Positions 55,109 through 64,000 of a DNA stretch of 64,000 nt are shown here, in pieces (positions within the stretch are counted from its first letter, which is position 1; each line of letters begins with the position of its first letter). Location of the stretch: NCBI RefSeq assembly GCF_003590335.1, contig NZ_MIET01000023.1:104264-168263 (forward strand). Reading direction: 5' to 3'. Source of the stretch: Pseudoalteromonas sp. MSK9-3. GTDB taxonomy: Bacteria; Pseudomonadota; Gammaproteobacteria; Enterobacterales; Alteromonadaceae. The translations under genes and the position numbers were made by a program. The notes under the pieces were generated by a model. That model was not told where the DNA came from. It worked only from the letters and a program-made list of their open reading frames with translations, and ran no database searches.

Positions 55109-56133
55109 AGCGGGTCTTGTTTTTATCTAATATGGGCCCATCAAAAGAAAAACCTAACTCAGGGCGGTTTGTAAAAAATCAATATGATTTTTTACAGGAA
55201 AAAGGTAATTATGAGATTGAGTACTTTTATTTGTCTCAAGATGTAAAACGAGGCTTACTTAAATTATTAAGGTACCCTCTTTTTGCAATTAAATTTTTAT
55301 TAAAATATGTATTTGGGGAAAAAATTGACATCATACATGTGCACTTTTTCTTCCCCACGGTGTTCTTAGCGATTGCTTATAAGCTATTTAGAAACCCACG
55401 AGTAACGATTATTTCAACATTCCATGGCAGTGATGTTTATCACTATAGCCCTCCAAGCTGGAGTTACCGTTTCGCTTGTCGTTTTGTTAATCACGCGATA
55501 TTCGTCAGTAAAAGTTTGAAGAATAGGTTTATGGAAAATATAGAGTTTACGGGTTCTACGTCTATATTGAGTGCTGGAATTTTGCCTATTTTCATTATGA
55601 ACAGAAAAGCAGTTAAAAAGTATGACTTTGTATTTGTCGGTCATATGAACTTTAACAAAGGCATAGATAGATTACAAAAAATAACAAATAAACAGCTGAA
55701 AATAGCGATTGTCGGAGAGCTGGATACTTCACAGCTGATACTACGGGATGGTAATATAGCGTTCGATTTTTTAGGCGTATTAGAACCATCAGCATTAACT
55801 GAAGTTTATAACCAATCCAAATTCTTTATTAACTTATCGCGTAATGAGTCGTTTGGTCTTGTTATTGCTGAGGCAATGAGTTGTGGCTTACCTGTTATTG
55901 CTACAGATACCGATGGTGCAAGAGAGCAAGTTAAACATGATTATAATGGCTTTTTGTTGTGTAATGATGATAATTGGCTTGATACACACGGGGCTCAGAA
56001 ACTACAAGAGTGCCTGCTATTGTCTGATTCAGATTATAGAAGATTAAGCTTTTCAGCGATAGAATCAGCACAAAAATATAAACTAGACAGCATAGCCTGT
56101 GAAGTCGAAAAAATTTACAAACTACATACTTGA
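55105..56133 (+). CDS. Family 4 glycosyltransferase
   Basis: A 342-residue GT-B enzyme. The N-terminal half has NSGRFVKNQYDFLQEKG, IIHVHFFFPTVFLA and STFHGSDVYHY; the C-terminal half has FVFVGHMNFNKGIDRL and the donor-binding NESFGLVIAEAMSCGLPVIA followed by DTDGAREQV, the EX7E motif of family GT4. The start overlaps the preceding gene by 4 nt. Sugar specificity cannot be read from sequence. Confidence 0.9.
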   Translation: MKRVLFLSNMGPSKEKPNSGRFVKNQYDFLQEKGNYEIEYFYLSQDVKRGLLKLLRYPLFAIKFLLKYVFGEKIDIIHVHFFFPTVFLAIAYKLFRNPRVTIISTFHGSDVYHYSPPSWSYRFACRFVNHAIFVSKSLKNRFMENIEFTGSTSILSAGILPIFIMNRKAVKKYDFVFVGHMNFNKGIDRLQKITNKQLKIAIVGELDTSQLILRDGNIAFDFLGVLEPSALTEVYNQSKFFINLSRNESFGLVIAEAMSCGLPVIATDTDGAREQVKHDYNGFLLCNDDNWLDTHGAQKLQECLLLSDSDYRRLSFSAIESAQKYKLDSIACEVEKIYKLHT

Positions 56134-56145
56134 AAGGTACTTTAA

Positions 56146-56868
56146 TTGTTAATTCATAAACAAGCAACTATTCGTGAAATCCCGGTATCGGCCTTTGCTT
56201 CAATCGAAGAGTTAATAGAAAATGCTATTATCGAAGACGGAGAGATTGTTCCAGGTGTTGCTGTTGCGATTAACCCTGAAAAATTAATGATAGCAGAAAG
56301 TGACTCGGAAACTAAAGAAGTATTACTTAAATCTACGTTACGTTATGCCGATGGTATTGGTATAAGTTACGCTATGTCTAAAAAGTTAGGTGAAGATGTT
56401 GCTCGTATTCCAGGGTGTGAATTGTGGTTAAAGTTAATGAAGGCGTCAGTTGAACACTGCATACCTGTATATCTTTTAGGTGCCTCTCCTGAAGTTGTTA
56501 CCAAAACCAGACTTGCACTTGAGGAGCTTGGGGTCAATGTGGTCGGGGCTCAAGATGGTTACTTTAAAGGTGAGGGCACTGTAATTAATGAGATCGCTAA
56601 ATCTGGTGCAAAAATAGTTACAGTTGCTTTGGGCTCACCAAAACAAGAAAAGTTTATTTTTAAATGCAGAGAGGTACTTCCAACAGCTTTCTTTATGGGA
56701 GTCGGTGGGACATACGATGTATTTATAGGCAATGTTAATCGTGCCCCCAATATGTGGATAAAGCTTAATTTAGAGTGGCTCTATCGGCTACTCAGTCAGC
56801 CTAGTAGACTTTTTAGGCAGGGTAAATTGATTAGGTTTATCTACTATTATTTGGTAGGTAAGCTTTAA
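56146..56868 (+). CDS. WecG/TagA/CpsF-family glycosyltransferase
   Basis: A 240-residue GT26 enzyme. Family landmarks are NPEKLMIAESD, RYADGIGISYAMSK with the catalytic Asp, VYLLGASPEVVTKT, TVALGSPKQEKFI and FMGVGGTYDVFIG. E. coli WecG adds ManNAcA to lipid-linked GlcNAc in enterobacterial common antigen; the wecC and wecB genes that follow make UDP-ManNAcA, so the same reaction is likely here. TTG start with AAAGG upstream. Confidence 0.87.
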   Translation: MLIHKQATIREIPVSAFASIEELIENAIIEDGEIVPGVAVAINPEKLMIAESDSETKEVLLKSTLRYADGIGISYAMSKKLGEDVARIPGCELWLKLMKASVEHCIPVYLLGASPEVVTKTRLALEELGVNVVGAQDGYFKGEGTVINEIAKSGAKIVTVALGSPKQEKFIFKCREVLPTAFFMGVGGTYDVFIGNVNRAPNMWIKLNLEWLYRLLSQPSRLFRQGKLIRFIYYYLVGKL

Positions 56869-56963
56869 CCTTAAATAATTTGTTTTACACAGTGATTTCG
56901 AATATCTAGACGTAAGTAATATTCAAGATTTTTATTTTTAATAATTTATATAAGAGTACGGTA

Positions 56964-58202
56964 ATGTCAATAGAGACGGTTTCAGTTATTGGTTTAGGCT
57001 ACATAGGTTTACCAACGGCTGCGGTTATCGCATCAAGAGGGATCAATGTGACCGGAGTTGATGTTAACCAGAAGACAGTTAATACAATTAATAATGGTGA
57101 TGTACATATTGTCGAGCCGGATCTTGATATTGTTGTACGTAGTACTGTTCAAGCTAGGAAGTTACAAGCAACAACTAAAACTCAGGCTGCAGATGCATTT
57201 ATGGTTGCTGTCCCAACTCCTTTTCAAGACGACTATCAAGCAGATTTAAGCTACATCAAGCAGGCATCGGAATCAATAGCAGCGGTGCTTGTACGTGGTA
57301 ATTTAGTGATATTGGAATCAACATCTCCAGTTGGTGCTACTGAACAAATGGCAAAATGGCTTGCAGAGCTGCGTCCTGATTTAACTTTTCCGCAAGATGT
57401 TGGTGATGACGCGGATATAAAAATAGCCCATTGTCCAGAAAGAGTTTTGCCTGGCCACGTATTAAGGGAATTGGTTGAAAATGACCGAGTAATTGGTGGA
57501 ATGTCACCAGCTTGCTCTCTTAAAGCTAAAGAGTTATATAAAAAGTTTGTTGTGGGTGATTGTCTCATTACCAATGCAAGAACTGCAGAAATGGCTAAGC
57601 TCACAGAAAACTCATTTAGAGATGTAAATATCGCTTTTGCCAATGAACTGTCTATGATTTGTGATGAATTAAATATTGATGTTTGGGAGCTTATAAAGCT
57701 TGCAAATCGTCATCCTAGGGTCAATATATTGAACCCTGGACCAGGTGTTGGTGGGCACTGTATTGCAGTTGACCCATGGTTTATTGTGAGTAGTTCACCT
57801 GAAAAAGCAAAGTTAATTCGACAAGCTAGAGAAGTCAATGACAGTAAGCCTCGCTATGTATTAGAGCAAATTGTTGAAGCGGCTGATCAATTTAAGAAGC
57901 CAGTAATTGCATGTTTAGGCATTGCTTTTAAGGCGGATATAGATGATTTGAGAGAAAGCCCCGCGCTTGATATTACGCAGCTACTTTGCGCCTATCCAGA
58001 TTATCGGATTTTAGTTGTTGAACCGAATATTGAACAGTTGCCAGACTCTTTGCGCAAAGACAATGTTGAGCTTTGTAGCATTGAAGTTGCTTTAGAAGAG
58101 GCAAACACACTGGCTGTCTTGGTTGATCATGCTGAGTTTAAAGATATTCCAGCTGATTTGATTGCGAAAAAAGTGATTATCGATAGTCGCGGTATTTTTT
58201 AG
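56964..58202 (+). CDS. wecC: UDP-N-acetyl-D-mannosamine dehydrogenase WecC
   Basis: NAD-dependent enzyme of 412 residues that oxidises UDP-ManNAc to UDP-ManNAcA. It shows SVIGLGYIGLPTAAVIASRG, AVPTPFQDDYQADLSYI, LESTSPVGATEQM, CPERVLPGHVLREL, ENSFRDVNIAFANEL, and GVGGHCIAVDPWFIV with the catalytic Cys. The sequence is close in layout to E. coli WecC. The 95-bp gap upstream is AT-rich and may hold a promoter, though none is clear. It is 15 nt before wecB. Confidence 0.95.
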   Translation: MSIETVSVIGLGYIGLPTAAVIASRGINVTGVDVNQKTVNTINNGDVHIVEPDLDIVVRSTVQARKLQATTKTQAADAFMVAVPTPFQDDYQADLSYIKQASESIAAVLVRGNLVILESTSPVGATEQMAKWLAELRPDLTFPQDVGDDADIKIAHCPERVLPGHVLRELVENDRVIGGMSPACSLKAKELYKKFVVGDCLITNARTAEMAKLTENSFRDVNIAFANELSMICDELNIDVWELIKLANRHPRVNILNPGPGVGGHCIAVDPWFIVSSSPEKAKLIRQAREVNDSKPRYVLEQIVEAADQFKKPVIACLGIAFKADIDDLRESPALDITQLLCAYPDYRILVVEPNIEQLPDSLRKDNVELCSIEVALEEANTLAVLVDHAEFKDIPADLIAKKVIIDSRGIF

Positions 58203-58217
58203 TAGTAAAGGTGTTTT

Positions 58218-59354
58218 TTGAAAGTATTAACTGTATTTGGCACTCGCCCTGAAGCGATTAAAATGGCACCGTTAGTGAAAAAACTACGTGCTAATAGTGA
58301 GATTGAAGATAGAGTCTGTGTTACGGCTCAGCACAGAGAAATGTTAGACCAAGTGTTAGAGTTGTTTGAGATTAAACCAGACTACGATCTCAATATCATG
58401 AAAGCAGGGCAGGACCTTTATGATATCACCGCGAAAATTCTTTTGGGGTTAAGGGAGGTTATAGAAGACTTTAAGCCTGATTGGATATTAGTGCATGGTG
58501 ATACAACAACGACAATCGCTGCATCAATGGCCGCTTTTTATGGAAAAGTAAAAATTGGCCACGTTGAAGCTGGGCTTCGAACCGGGGATTTACAAAGCCC
58601 TTGGCCTGAAGAGGCTAATCGTACGTTGACGGGTAAGCTTGCTAATTTACACTTTGCACCGACTAAAGCATCAAAAAGCAATTTACTAGCAGAAGGTGTT
58701 ACAGAGAGTAACGTTGTTATCACTGGAAATACCGTGATAGATGCGTTACTTGATGTAAAAGGTGGTGTTTTGGCTAATAATGTAAAGCAACAACAGCTAA
58801 ATAGTCAGTTTGAAAGCTTTATTAATGACCCTTTTGTTTTGATCACAGGGCATAGGCGTGAGAGTTTTGGTAGCGGCTTTGAACGGATCTGTACAGCAAT
58901 ACATGATTTGGCGTTAAAATATTCAAATTACAACTTTGTATATCCGGTGCACCTAAATCCAAATGTGAAGGAGCCTGTAAATAGATTGCTGTCAGGGTTG
59001 GATAATGTGATATTAGTAACCCCTCAAGACTACTTACCATTTGTGTATTTGATGGATAAATCTGAGCTGATCCTAACTGATTCAGGGGGGGTCCAAGAAG
59101 AAGCCCCATCGCTTGGTAAGCCTGTATTGGTTATGCGGGATACAACGGAACGCCCCGAAGCTGTTGAAGCGGGTACTGTAAAGTTAGTAGGGACTGACAT
59201 AGATAAAATAGTTTCATCAGTTTCTGAATTAATTGATGATAGTGATGCTTACCAATTGATGAGTGTTGCACATAACCCGTATGGGGATGGTTTAGCGTGT
59301 GATCGCATTATTAATGCATTGCTAGAGCAAGGAAAAGGAATAGAAAATGATTAA
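58218..59354 (+). CDS. wecB: UDP-GlcNAc 2-epimerase WecB
   Basis: A 378-residue epimerase giving UDP-ManNAc, the substrate of WecC. Landmarks: [102 protein letters not shown] and [17 protein letters not shown] start with AAAGGTG upstream. The end overlaps ugd by 8 nt. Confidence 0.96.
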   Translation: MKVLTVFGTRPEAIKMAPLVKKLRANSEIEDRVCVTAQHREMLDQVLELFEIKPDYDLNIMKAGQDLYDITAKILLGLREVIEDFKPDWILVHGDTTTTIAASMAAFYGKVKIGHVEAGLRTGDLQSPWPEEANRTLTGKLANLHFAPTKASKSNLLAEGVTESNVVITGNTVIDALLDVKGGVLANNVKQQQLNSQFESFINDPFVLITGHRRESFGSGFERICTAIHDLALKYSNYNFVYPVHLNPNVKEPVNRLLSGLDNVILVTPQDYLPFVYLMDKSELILTDSGGVQEEAPSLGKPVLVMRDTTERPEAVEAGTVKLVGTDIDKIVSSVSELIDDSDAYQLMSVAHNPYGDGLACDRIINALLEQGKGIEND

Positions 59355-60516
59355 AATCTCGGTCGCAGGAACTGGGTATGTAGGGCTCTCAAATGCACTT
59401 TTGCTCGCGCAGCACAATCGGGTTGTAGCATGTGATATTGATGATAAAAAAGTACAGCTATTAAATGATAAGCAATCTCCTATTGTGGATAGTGAAATCA
59501 GTGCGTTTTTAGCCAAAGATGACATACAGTTTGAGGCTACCACGGATAAAGCAGCTGCATACACAGACAGTGATTTTATTATTATATCAACACCAACAGA
59601 CTATGACCCTGAAACGAACTACTTTGACACTTCATCGGTAGAATCTGTACTTAGTGATATTAAAGCAATATCACCCAGTAGTGTGGTGATCATAAAGTCA
59701 ACGGTGCCAGTTGGTTTTACGGCAGATATACAACAACAATATCCTGAATTAACGATATATTTTTCACCTGAGTTTTTACGTGAGGGGCGTGCGTTATATG
59801 ATAACTTGCACCCTTCACGTATTGTGGTTGGTGGTAAATCAGCACAGGCTGAGCAATTTGCCCAGCTATTAAAAAAAGGTGCTAAAACGCCAGATGTCGC
59901 CACTCTCCTCACCGACTCAACTGAAGCTGAAGCGATTAAGTTATTCTCTAATACCTATTTGGCGATGCGTGTAGCTTATTTTAACGAGCTTGACAGCTAT
60001 GCAGAAGCTCATAACCTTGATAGCCGGCAGATCATCGAAGGAGTAGGGCTTGACCCGCGCATTGGTGACCATTACAACAACCCGTCATTCGGTTATGGTG
60101 GGTATTGTTTACCAAAAGATACTAAGCAGCTTTTAGCAAATTATGAAGATGTACCAAATAATCTAATTGGAGCTATTGTTGATGCCAATTCAACGCGCAA
60201 AGACTTTATTGCGAATGCAATTTTGGTGAAAAAGCCTAACACTGTCGGTATTTACCGACTTGTGATGAAAACCGGCTCTGATAACTTTAGAGCCTCGGCT
60301 ATTCAAGGGATCATGAAGCGCTTGAAAGCTAAAGGGGTGACGGTAATTGTGTATGAACCTAGCTATAGTGAACCGCACTTTTTTAATTCTAAAGTGGTGC
60401 ATGATTTAGCTGAGCTTAAACGCAGCAGCGATATTATTGTGTCAAACAGAATGGTCGATGAGCTACTTGATGTAAAAGAAAAGGTCTATACTCGCGATAT
60501 ATTTGGCAGCGATTGA
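59347..60516 (+). CDS. ugd: UDP-glucose 6-dehydrogenase Ugd
   Basis: Enzyme of 389 residues making UDP-glucuronic acid from UDP-glucose. It has [71 protein letters not shown] and [14 protein letters not shown] with the catalytic Cys, as in the short E. coli Ugd. Its product could be a direct component of the glycan or the target of the asparagine-synthetase-like proteins. A hairpin follows before manC. Confidence 0.95.
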   Translation: MIKISVAGTGYVGLSNALLLAQHNRVVACDIDDKKVQLLNDKQSPIVDSEISAFLAKDDIQFEATTDKAAAYTDSDFIIISTPTDYDPETNYFDTSSVESVLSDIKAISPSSVVIIKSTVPVGFTADIQQQYPELTIYFSPEFLREGRALYDNLHPSRIVVGGKSAQAEQFAQLLKKGAKTPDVATLLTDSTEAEAIKLFSNTYLAMRVAYFNELDSYAEAHNLDSRQIIEGVGLDPRIGDHYNNPSFGYGGYCLPKDTKQLLANYEDVPNNLIGAIVDANSTRKDFIANAILVKKPNTVGIYRLVMKTGSDNFRASAIQGIMKRLKAKGVTVIVYEPSYSEPHFFNSKVVHDLAELKRSSDIIVSNRMVDELLDVKEKVYTRDIFGSD

Positions 60517-60523
60517 TTGATAG

Positions 60524-60544
60524 GTTAGTTGAGTGCCAACTAAC
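60524..60544 (+). other. Hairpin between ugd and manC
   Basis: GTTAGTTG / CAACTAAC with a five-base loop, 8 nt after the ugd stop and about 17 nt before the manC start. It lacks a T-tract, so it may be a weak terminator, an mRNA-stability element or a cap on manC translation. Confidence 0.4.
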
Positions 60545-60561
60545 TTATATAAAGTCAGATA

Positions 60562-61986
60562 TTGGCGATAACACACGAAAAAGTTCTTCCTATTATTATG
60601 GCGGGCGGTTCAGGCGAGCGACTATAGCCGCTTTCTAGGGCGCATTACCCCAAACAGTTTTTATCACTGACGGGCAATGAACATACCATGCTCCAGCAGA
60701 CTCTATTACGTTTGCAAGGTATTGAACATCAGCCCCCGCTTATCATCTGCAATGAAGCACACCGCTTTATTGCAGCAGAGCAAGTGCGGCAATTAAATAT
60801 TCCCCATAGTGGTATTTTACTCGAACCCGAAGGTAAGAATACCGCGCCGGCCATTGCTTTAGCGGCGTTTACAGCAATGCAAAAAGGGAGCGATCCTTTA
60901 TTGTTAGTACTTGCTGCAGATCATGCGATTAAAGATGTTTGTGCATTTCAAACCGCCGTGCAAAGTGCTTTAAAGCATGCTGCACATGATAAATTAGTTA
61001 CCTTTGGCATTGTCGCTGATAAGCCCGAAACCGGTTTTGGCTATATAAAGCAAGGTAAGGCGGTGGATGGTGGCTTTGTTATTGACCAATTTATTGAAAA
61101 GCCAAATAAACCACTGGCTGAACAGTTCATATCATCAGGTGAATATTGTTGGAATAGCGGCATGTTTTTATTCAGAGCAAGCTGTTATTTAAATGCGTTA
61201 CAGGTTCACCGGCCCGATATTTACCACGCATGTGAAAAAGCAACACGCATTCACAACCATGATTTAGACTTTATTCGCGTTGACCAATCCGCGTTTTTGG
61301 CATGCCCGTCTGAGTCTATTGATTACGCTGTTATGGAAAAGGCTGACAATGCGGTGGTGATCCCCATGGATGCCGGTTGGAGTGATTTAGGGAGTTTTGA
61401 AGCCCTTTGGCAAGAAGCTGATAAAGATTGTAGTAACAACGCATTATTGGGTGATGTAATCGCCAATAATACCTCAGGCTCTTTAATACGCTCAGAAGGT
61501 GCATTGGTAACAACCATTGGCATTAAAGATTTGGTAGTGGTTGCAACGAAAGACGCGGTATTGGTGGCAGGTAAACAGTACGCAAGTAATGTAAAAGATA
61601 TAGTTGGGCGTTTAAAACAACAGGGGCGCAAAGAAGTCACTGAACACCGAGAAGTGTATCGTCCATGGGGTAAGTACGATTTAATTGATGTTGGCGAACG
61701 TTTTCAAGTAAAACGCATCACAGTTACACCCGGTGCCAAATTGAGTAAGCAGATGCATCATCATCGAGCTGAGCATTGGGTGGTGGTATCGGGTACTGCA
61801 AAAGTGATAATTGATGATGTTACGCAGTATTTAACCGAAAATGAGTCTGTCTATATTCCTATTACAGCTGTTCATTCTCTTGAGAACCCAGGCAAAGTGG
61901 CACTAGAGCTTATAGAGGTCCAGTCTGGGGGCTATTTAGGGGAAGATGACATAATACGTTTTGAAGATAAATATAACAGGTCATAA
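60562..61986 (+). pseudogene. manC: Mannose-1-phosphate guanylyltransferase / mannose-6-phosphate isomerase with an internal amber codon
   Basis: ManC makes GDP-mannose; this bifunctional form would be 474 residues if read through. From a TTG at 60562 the frame gives MAITHEKVLPIIMAGGSGER, then L, then TAG (60625-60627), then [19 protein letters not shown]. The stop replaces the conserved Trp (TGG) in the nucleotide-binding signature GGSGxRLWPLSR, a single-base change. After it the frame is intact, with [57 protein letters not shown], and the cupin isomerase domain ([26 protein letters not shown]). Restart at ATG 60688 would lack the nucleotide-binding loop. Either a recent null allele, a suppressed stop or a sequence error. 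Confidence 0.85.
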
Positions 61987-61991
61987 AGCGT

Positions 61992-63614
61992 ATGCTTGCA
62001 AGTGCTGAGGTAATAAAAAAGAGTACTGTTGTATTTGGTACCAGTGGTGCCCGAGGTCTAGTGAGCAAGTTAACGGCTAATGTATGTGGCGCTTTTACAG
62101 CTAATTTTATTACTGTAATGCGTAAGTCGTTTCAATTTGATCAACTCGCAATCGCGATTGATAATAGGCCCAGTAGTTACGCAATGGCGCAAGCTTGTGC
62201 ACAAATATGCGCGAAGTTGAACATTAGGGTCATTTACTACGGTGTAATGCCCACTCCGGCATTAGCCTATAGTGCGATGCAAGACAAAACCCCTGCAATT
62301 ATGGTAACGGGCAGCCATATTCCATTTGATAGAAATGGGTTAAAGTTTTATCGGCCTGACGGTGAAATAACTAAGCAAGACGAGCTGAGTATAGTCACAC
62401 TCAATACCCTATTTGAGCCTGTTACGTGTTTATCTGATCTTAAAATCAGCGAAACTGCAATTGAGCGATACATTTTACGTTATACGAGTTTATTTGAAGA
62501 AAATAACTCAGTAAAGCCTGACTCCCTAATTTTAGCGGGTAAGCGCATTGGTATTTATGAGCATTCAAGTGCAGGGCGAGATATTTACCGACAACTATTT
62601 AAGCAACTAGGTGCTACGGTCATATCACTAGGTAGAAGCAATGCGTTTGTACCGATTGATACCGAGGCGGTATCAATCGGTGATACACGCCGCGCTATTG
62701 AGTGGGCTAAGCAATATCAGCTTGATGCGCTATTCTCTACAGATGGTGACGGAGACAGGCCATTACTTGCAGATGAGCAAGGCGAATGGTTAAGAGGTGA
62801 TATATTAGGCTTGTTGTGTGCTAATGCGTTGAACATTGATGTGTTAGCTGTGCCCATCAACTGTAACACTGCTATTGAACTCAGTGATGTGTTTAAACGA
62901 GTGGTTCGAACTAAAATTGGCTCGCCCTATGTAATAGAGGCACTCAATGGCATAGAGAATGAAGAAGTTAGTAAAGGTTTGAATGTTCGTAACTTAAGCG
63001 AAGCTCATTCAGCAAGTTCAGACTTACATTGTAGCCAAGATATGCTTGAGCCTGCAGTTTGCAAAAAAAAGGGAGCCTCTCAAGCCCATGTTGCTGGTTT
63101 TGAAGCAAATGGTGGCTTTTTATTAGGCTCGACTTTACATTACAACGGAAAACTATTGGAGGCTTTACCAACACGCGATGCTTTGCTGCCTGCTTTGATA
63201 GTTTTAGCTGATGCAACTTTTAAACATTTGCCGTTATCGGCACTCGTCGCAGCATTACCCAAACGTTACGCCAGCAGTGACCGACTGCAAAATATACCTG
63301 CTTTACTGAGTGAGCAGTTGTTAGAAGATGCAAAACAAAACCCACAGGCATTTTTAAAAAAGCTTGGCATTAGTATACCGAAGCTTACGAACACTCCAAT
63401 GAGAGAGGAGTTAAATAGCGCAGAACTCAATAACATAAAACTAAATACTCTTGATGGCCTCAGAATTCATTTCAACGACGAAGAATATGCACATATTCGG
63501 CCGTCTGGCAATGCCCCTGAGTTACGCTGCTATGTTGAAGCCAGCTCAAAACAACGAGCACAAGACCTGCTTTCAACCATCATACAAGGCTTAAAAAGGA
63601 TGCTATCGCCGTAG
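61992..63614 (+). CDS. manB: Phosphomannomutase / phosphohexomutase with an extra segment
   Basis: Alpha-D-phosphohexomutase, predicted to interconvert mannose-6-P and mannose-1-P for ManC. Of 540 residues, domain 1 has FGTSGARGLVSKL and the phosphoserine loop TGSHIPFDRNGLKFY (Ser108), domain 2 the metal site TDGDGDRPLLAD (Asp251/253/255), domain 3 GFEANGGFLLGSTL (from Gly369) and domain 4 RPSGNAPELRCYVEA. It is about 70 residues longer than usual, in part because of a stretch at about 322-365 containing two Cys between domain 2/3 elements. It starts 5 nt after manC. Confidence 0.85.
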   Translation: MLASAEVIKKSTVVFGTSGARGLVSKLTANVCGAFTANFITVMRKSFQFDQLAIAIDNRPSSYAMAQACAQICAKLNIRVIYYGVMPTPALAYSAMQDKTPAIMVTGSHIPFDRNGLKFYRPDGEITKQDELSIVTLNTLFEPVTCLSDLKISETAIERYILRYTSLFEENNSVKPDSLILAGKRIGIYEHSSAGRDIYRQLFKQLGATVISLGRSNAFVPIDTEAVSIGDTRRAIEWAKQYQLDALFSTDGDGDRPLLADEQGEWLRGDILGLLCANALNIDVLAVPINCNTAIELSDVFKRVVRTKIGSPYVIEALNGIENEEVSKGLNVRNLSEAHSASSDLHCSQDMLEPAVCKKKGASQAHVAGFEANGGFLLGSTLHYNGKLLEALPTRDALLPALIVLADATFKHLPLSALVAALPKRYASSDRLQNIPALLSEQLLEDAKQNPQAFLKKLGISIPKLTNTPMREELNSAELNNIKLNTLDGLRIHFNDEEYAHIRPSGNAPELRCYVEASSKQRAQDLLSTIIQGLKRMLSP

Positions 63615-63617
63615 GCG

Positions 63618-63711
63618 AGGCTTTATGCCACGCATGTTTTAAGGTTCATGCCTCGCATATCTAAGGCTTTACGCCTCGTATGTCTTCAGGCTCATGCCTT
63701 GCATTTATTCA
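63618..63711. repeat. Four tandem repeats of 22-24 bp
   Basis: Units start at 63618, 63642, 63664 and 63688, each close to AGGCTTTATGCCTCGCATGTTTTC, with the small palindrome GGC...GCC inside. They begin four bases after the manB stop. No T-tract terminator is visible, so the array may serve as the 3' end structure of the operon. Confidence 0.75.
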
Positions 63712-63811
63712 GGTGAAATACCTTACCTTTGATCATGCGACTCACTGGCTTAGGTTTTTAACTATCATTTCAGGCATTACCCCAAATTCAATACTACTCC
63801 TATTCCTGAAA

Positions 63812-64000
63812 GGCGTTGTTTCCTAAATAGTTGAACTTCTTTGGTTTGGTGCGATCAGATCATTAAATGCCTTAACCCATGATGCGAAATGAAGAAGAAA
63901 ATTAGGAATTGGTCACAGTACAACCGTGCTTTGGTTCAACGCGGTAACATCAATATTTGGCTAAGTGATAGTGCCATCTCAAAGTGGCAGAATACCGAAA
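63812..64000 (+). mobile_element. Left end of an IS5-family insertion sequence (IS903-like), cut by the window
   Basis: GGCGTTGTTTCCTAAATA at 63812-63829 resembles the terminal inverted repeat of the IS903 subgroup of IS5 (GGCTTTGTTGAATAAATC in IS903). The transposase frame begins 60 bp further on. The right end lies outside the window. The stretch 63712-63811 between the repeats and the element shows nothing recognisable. Confidence 0.7.
63889..64000 (+). CDS. IS5-family transposase, N-terminal part
   Basis: The 37 visible codons read MKKKIRNWSQYNRALVQRGN followed by INIWLSDSAISKWQNTE. This is the typical opening of IS5/IS903-type DDE transposases (Asn-Trp-x-x-Tyr-Asn-x-Ala-Leu-Val, then Leu-x-x-Trp). 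The catalytic domain lies beyond the window, so whether the gene is intact is unknown. Confidence 0.8.
   Translation, partial: MKKKIRNWSQYNRALVQRGNINIWLSDSAISKWQNTE

Overview
The window looks like a chromosomal segment of a marine gammaproteobacterium of the Alteromonadales, most probably Pseudoalteromonas or a close relative. This rests on the division/cell-wall gene order (murE-murF-mraY-murD-ftsW-murG-murC-ddl-ftsQ-ftsA-ftsZ-lpxC, then a DciA gene where enterics have secM, then secA-mutT), AT-rich codon use, a hexosaminidase plus NagP-type transporter pair, and a surface locus resembling those of that group. The genus is an inference; no rRNA is present.

Layout. (1) 1-17282: end of the dcw cluster with mostly overlapping genes, then lpxC with its own promoter, convergent dciA, secA and mutT. 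(2) 17400-23830: an M13 metallopeptidase lipoprotein, a GH20 beta-N-acetylhexosaminidase and a FucP/NagP-type sugar transporter; the last two share a palindromic operator. (3) 23899-25226: about 1.3 kb without genes, holding a possible MITE-like element and imperfect tandem hairpin repeats. (4) 25227-27095: tRNA-His (minus strand), mscS and a DUF481 outer-membrane protein. (5) 27205-31052: an unusually long SLBB polysaccharide-export protein and a WecA-type glycan-initiating transferase. (6) 31039-40827: an 11-gene type II secretion-like operon (G-E-F-H-I-J-K-L-M-C-D), followed by 41073-42395, a cysteine-free, Thr/Val/Ala/Asp-rich secreted protein with its own promoter, strong terminator and optimised codons, best explained as an S-layer-type protein. 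(7) 42534-63614: a surface polysaccharide locus. It holds a dTDP-4-amino-sugar pathway, a WecF-like transferase, Wzx, Wzz, Wzy, two asparagine-synthetase-like proteins, two further glycosyltransferases, WecG, WecC, WecB, Ugd, a manC broken by an amber codon, and a phosphomannomutase. (8) 63615-64000: short tandem repeats and the left end of an IS5-family element cut by the window edge.

How parts 5-7 may work together (inference): WecA starts a lipid-linked unit, WecB/C/G add ManNAcA, the WecF-like enzyme adds a 4-acetamido-4,6-dideoxyhexose, and Wzx/Wzy/Wzz export and polymerise it. The unit is thus related to enterobacterial common antigen. The interleaved secretion operon plausibly exports the S-layer-like protein, which may anchor on this glycan. 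This linked secretion/S-layer/glycan module is the most interesting system in the window.
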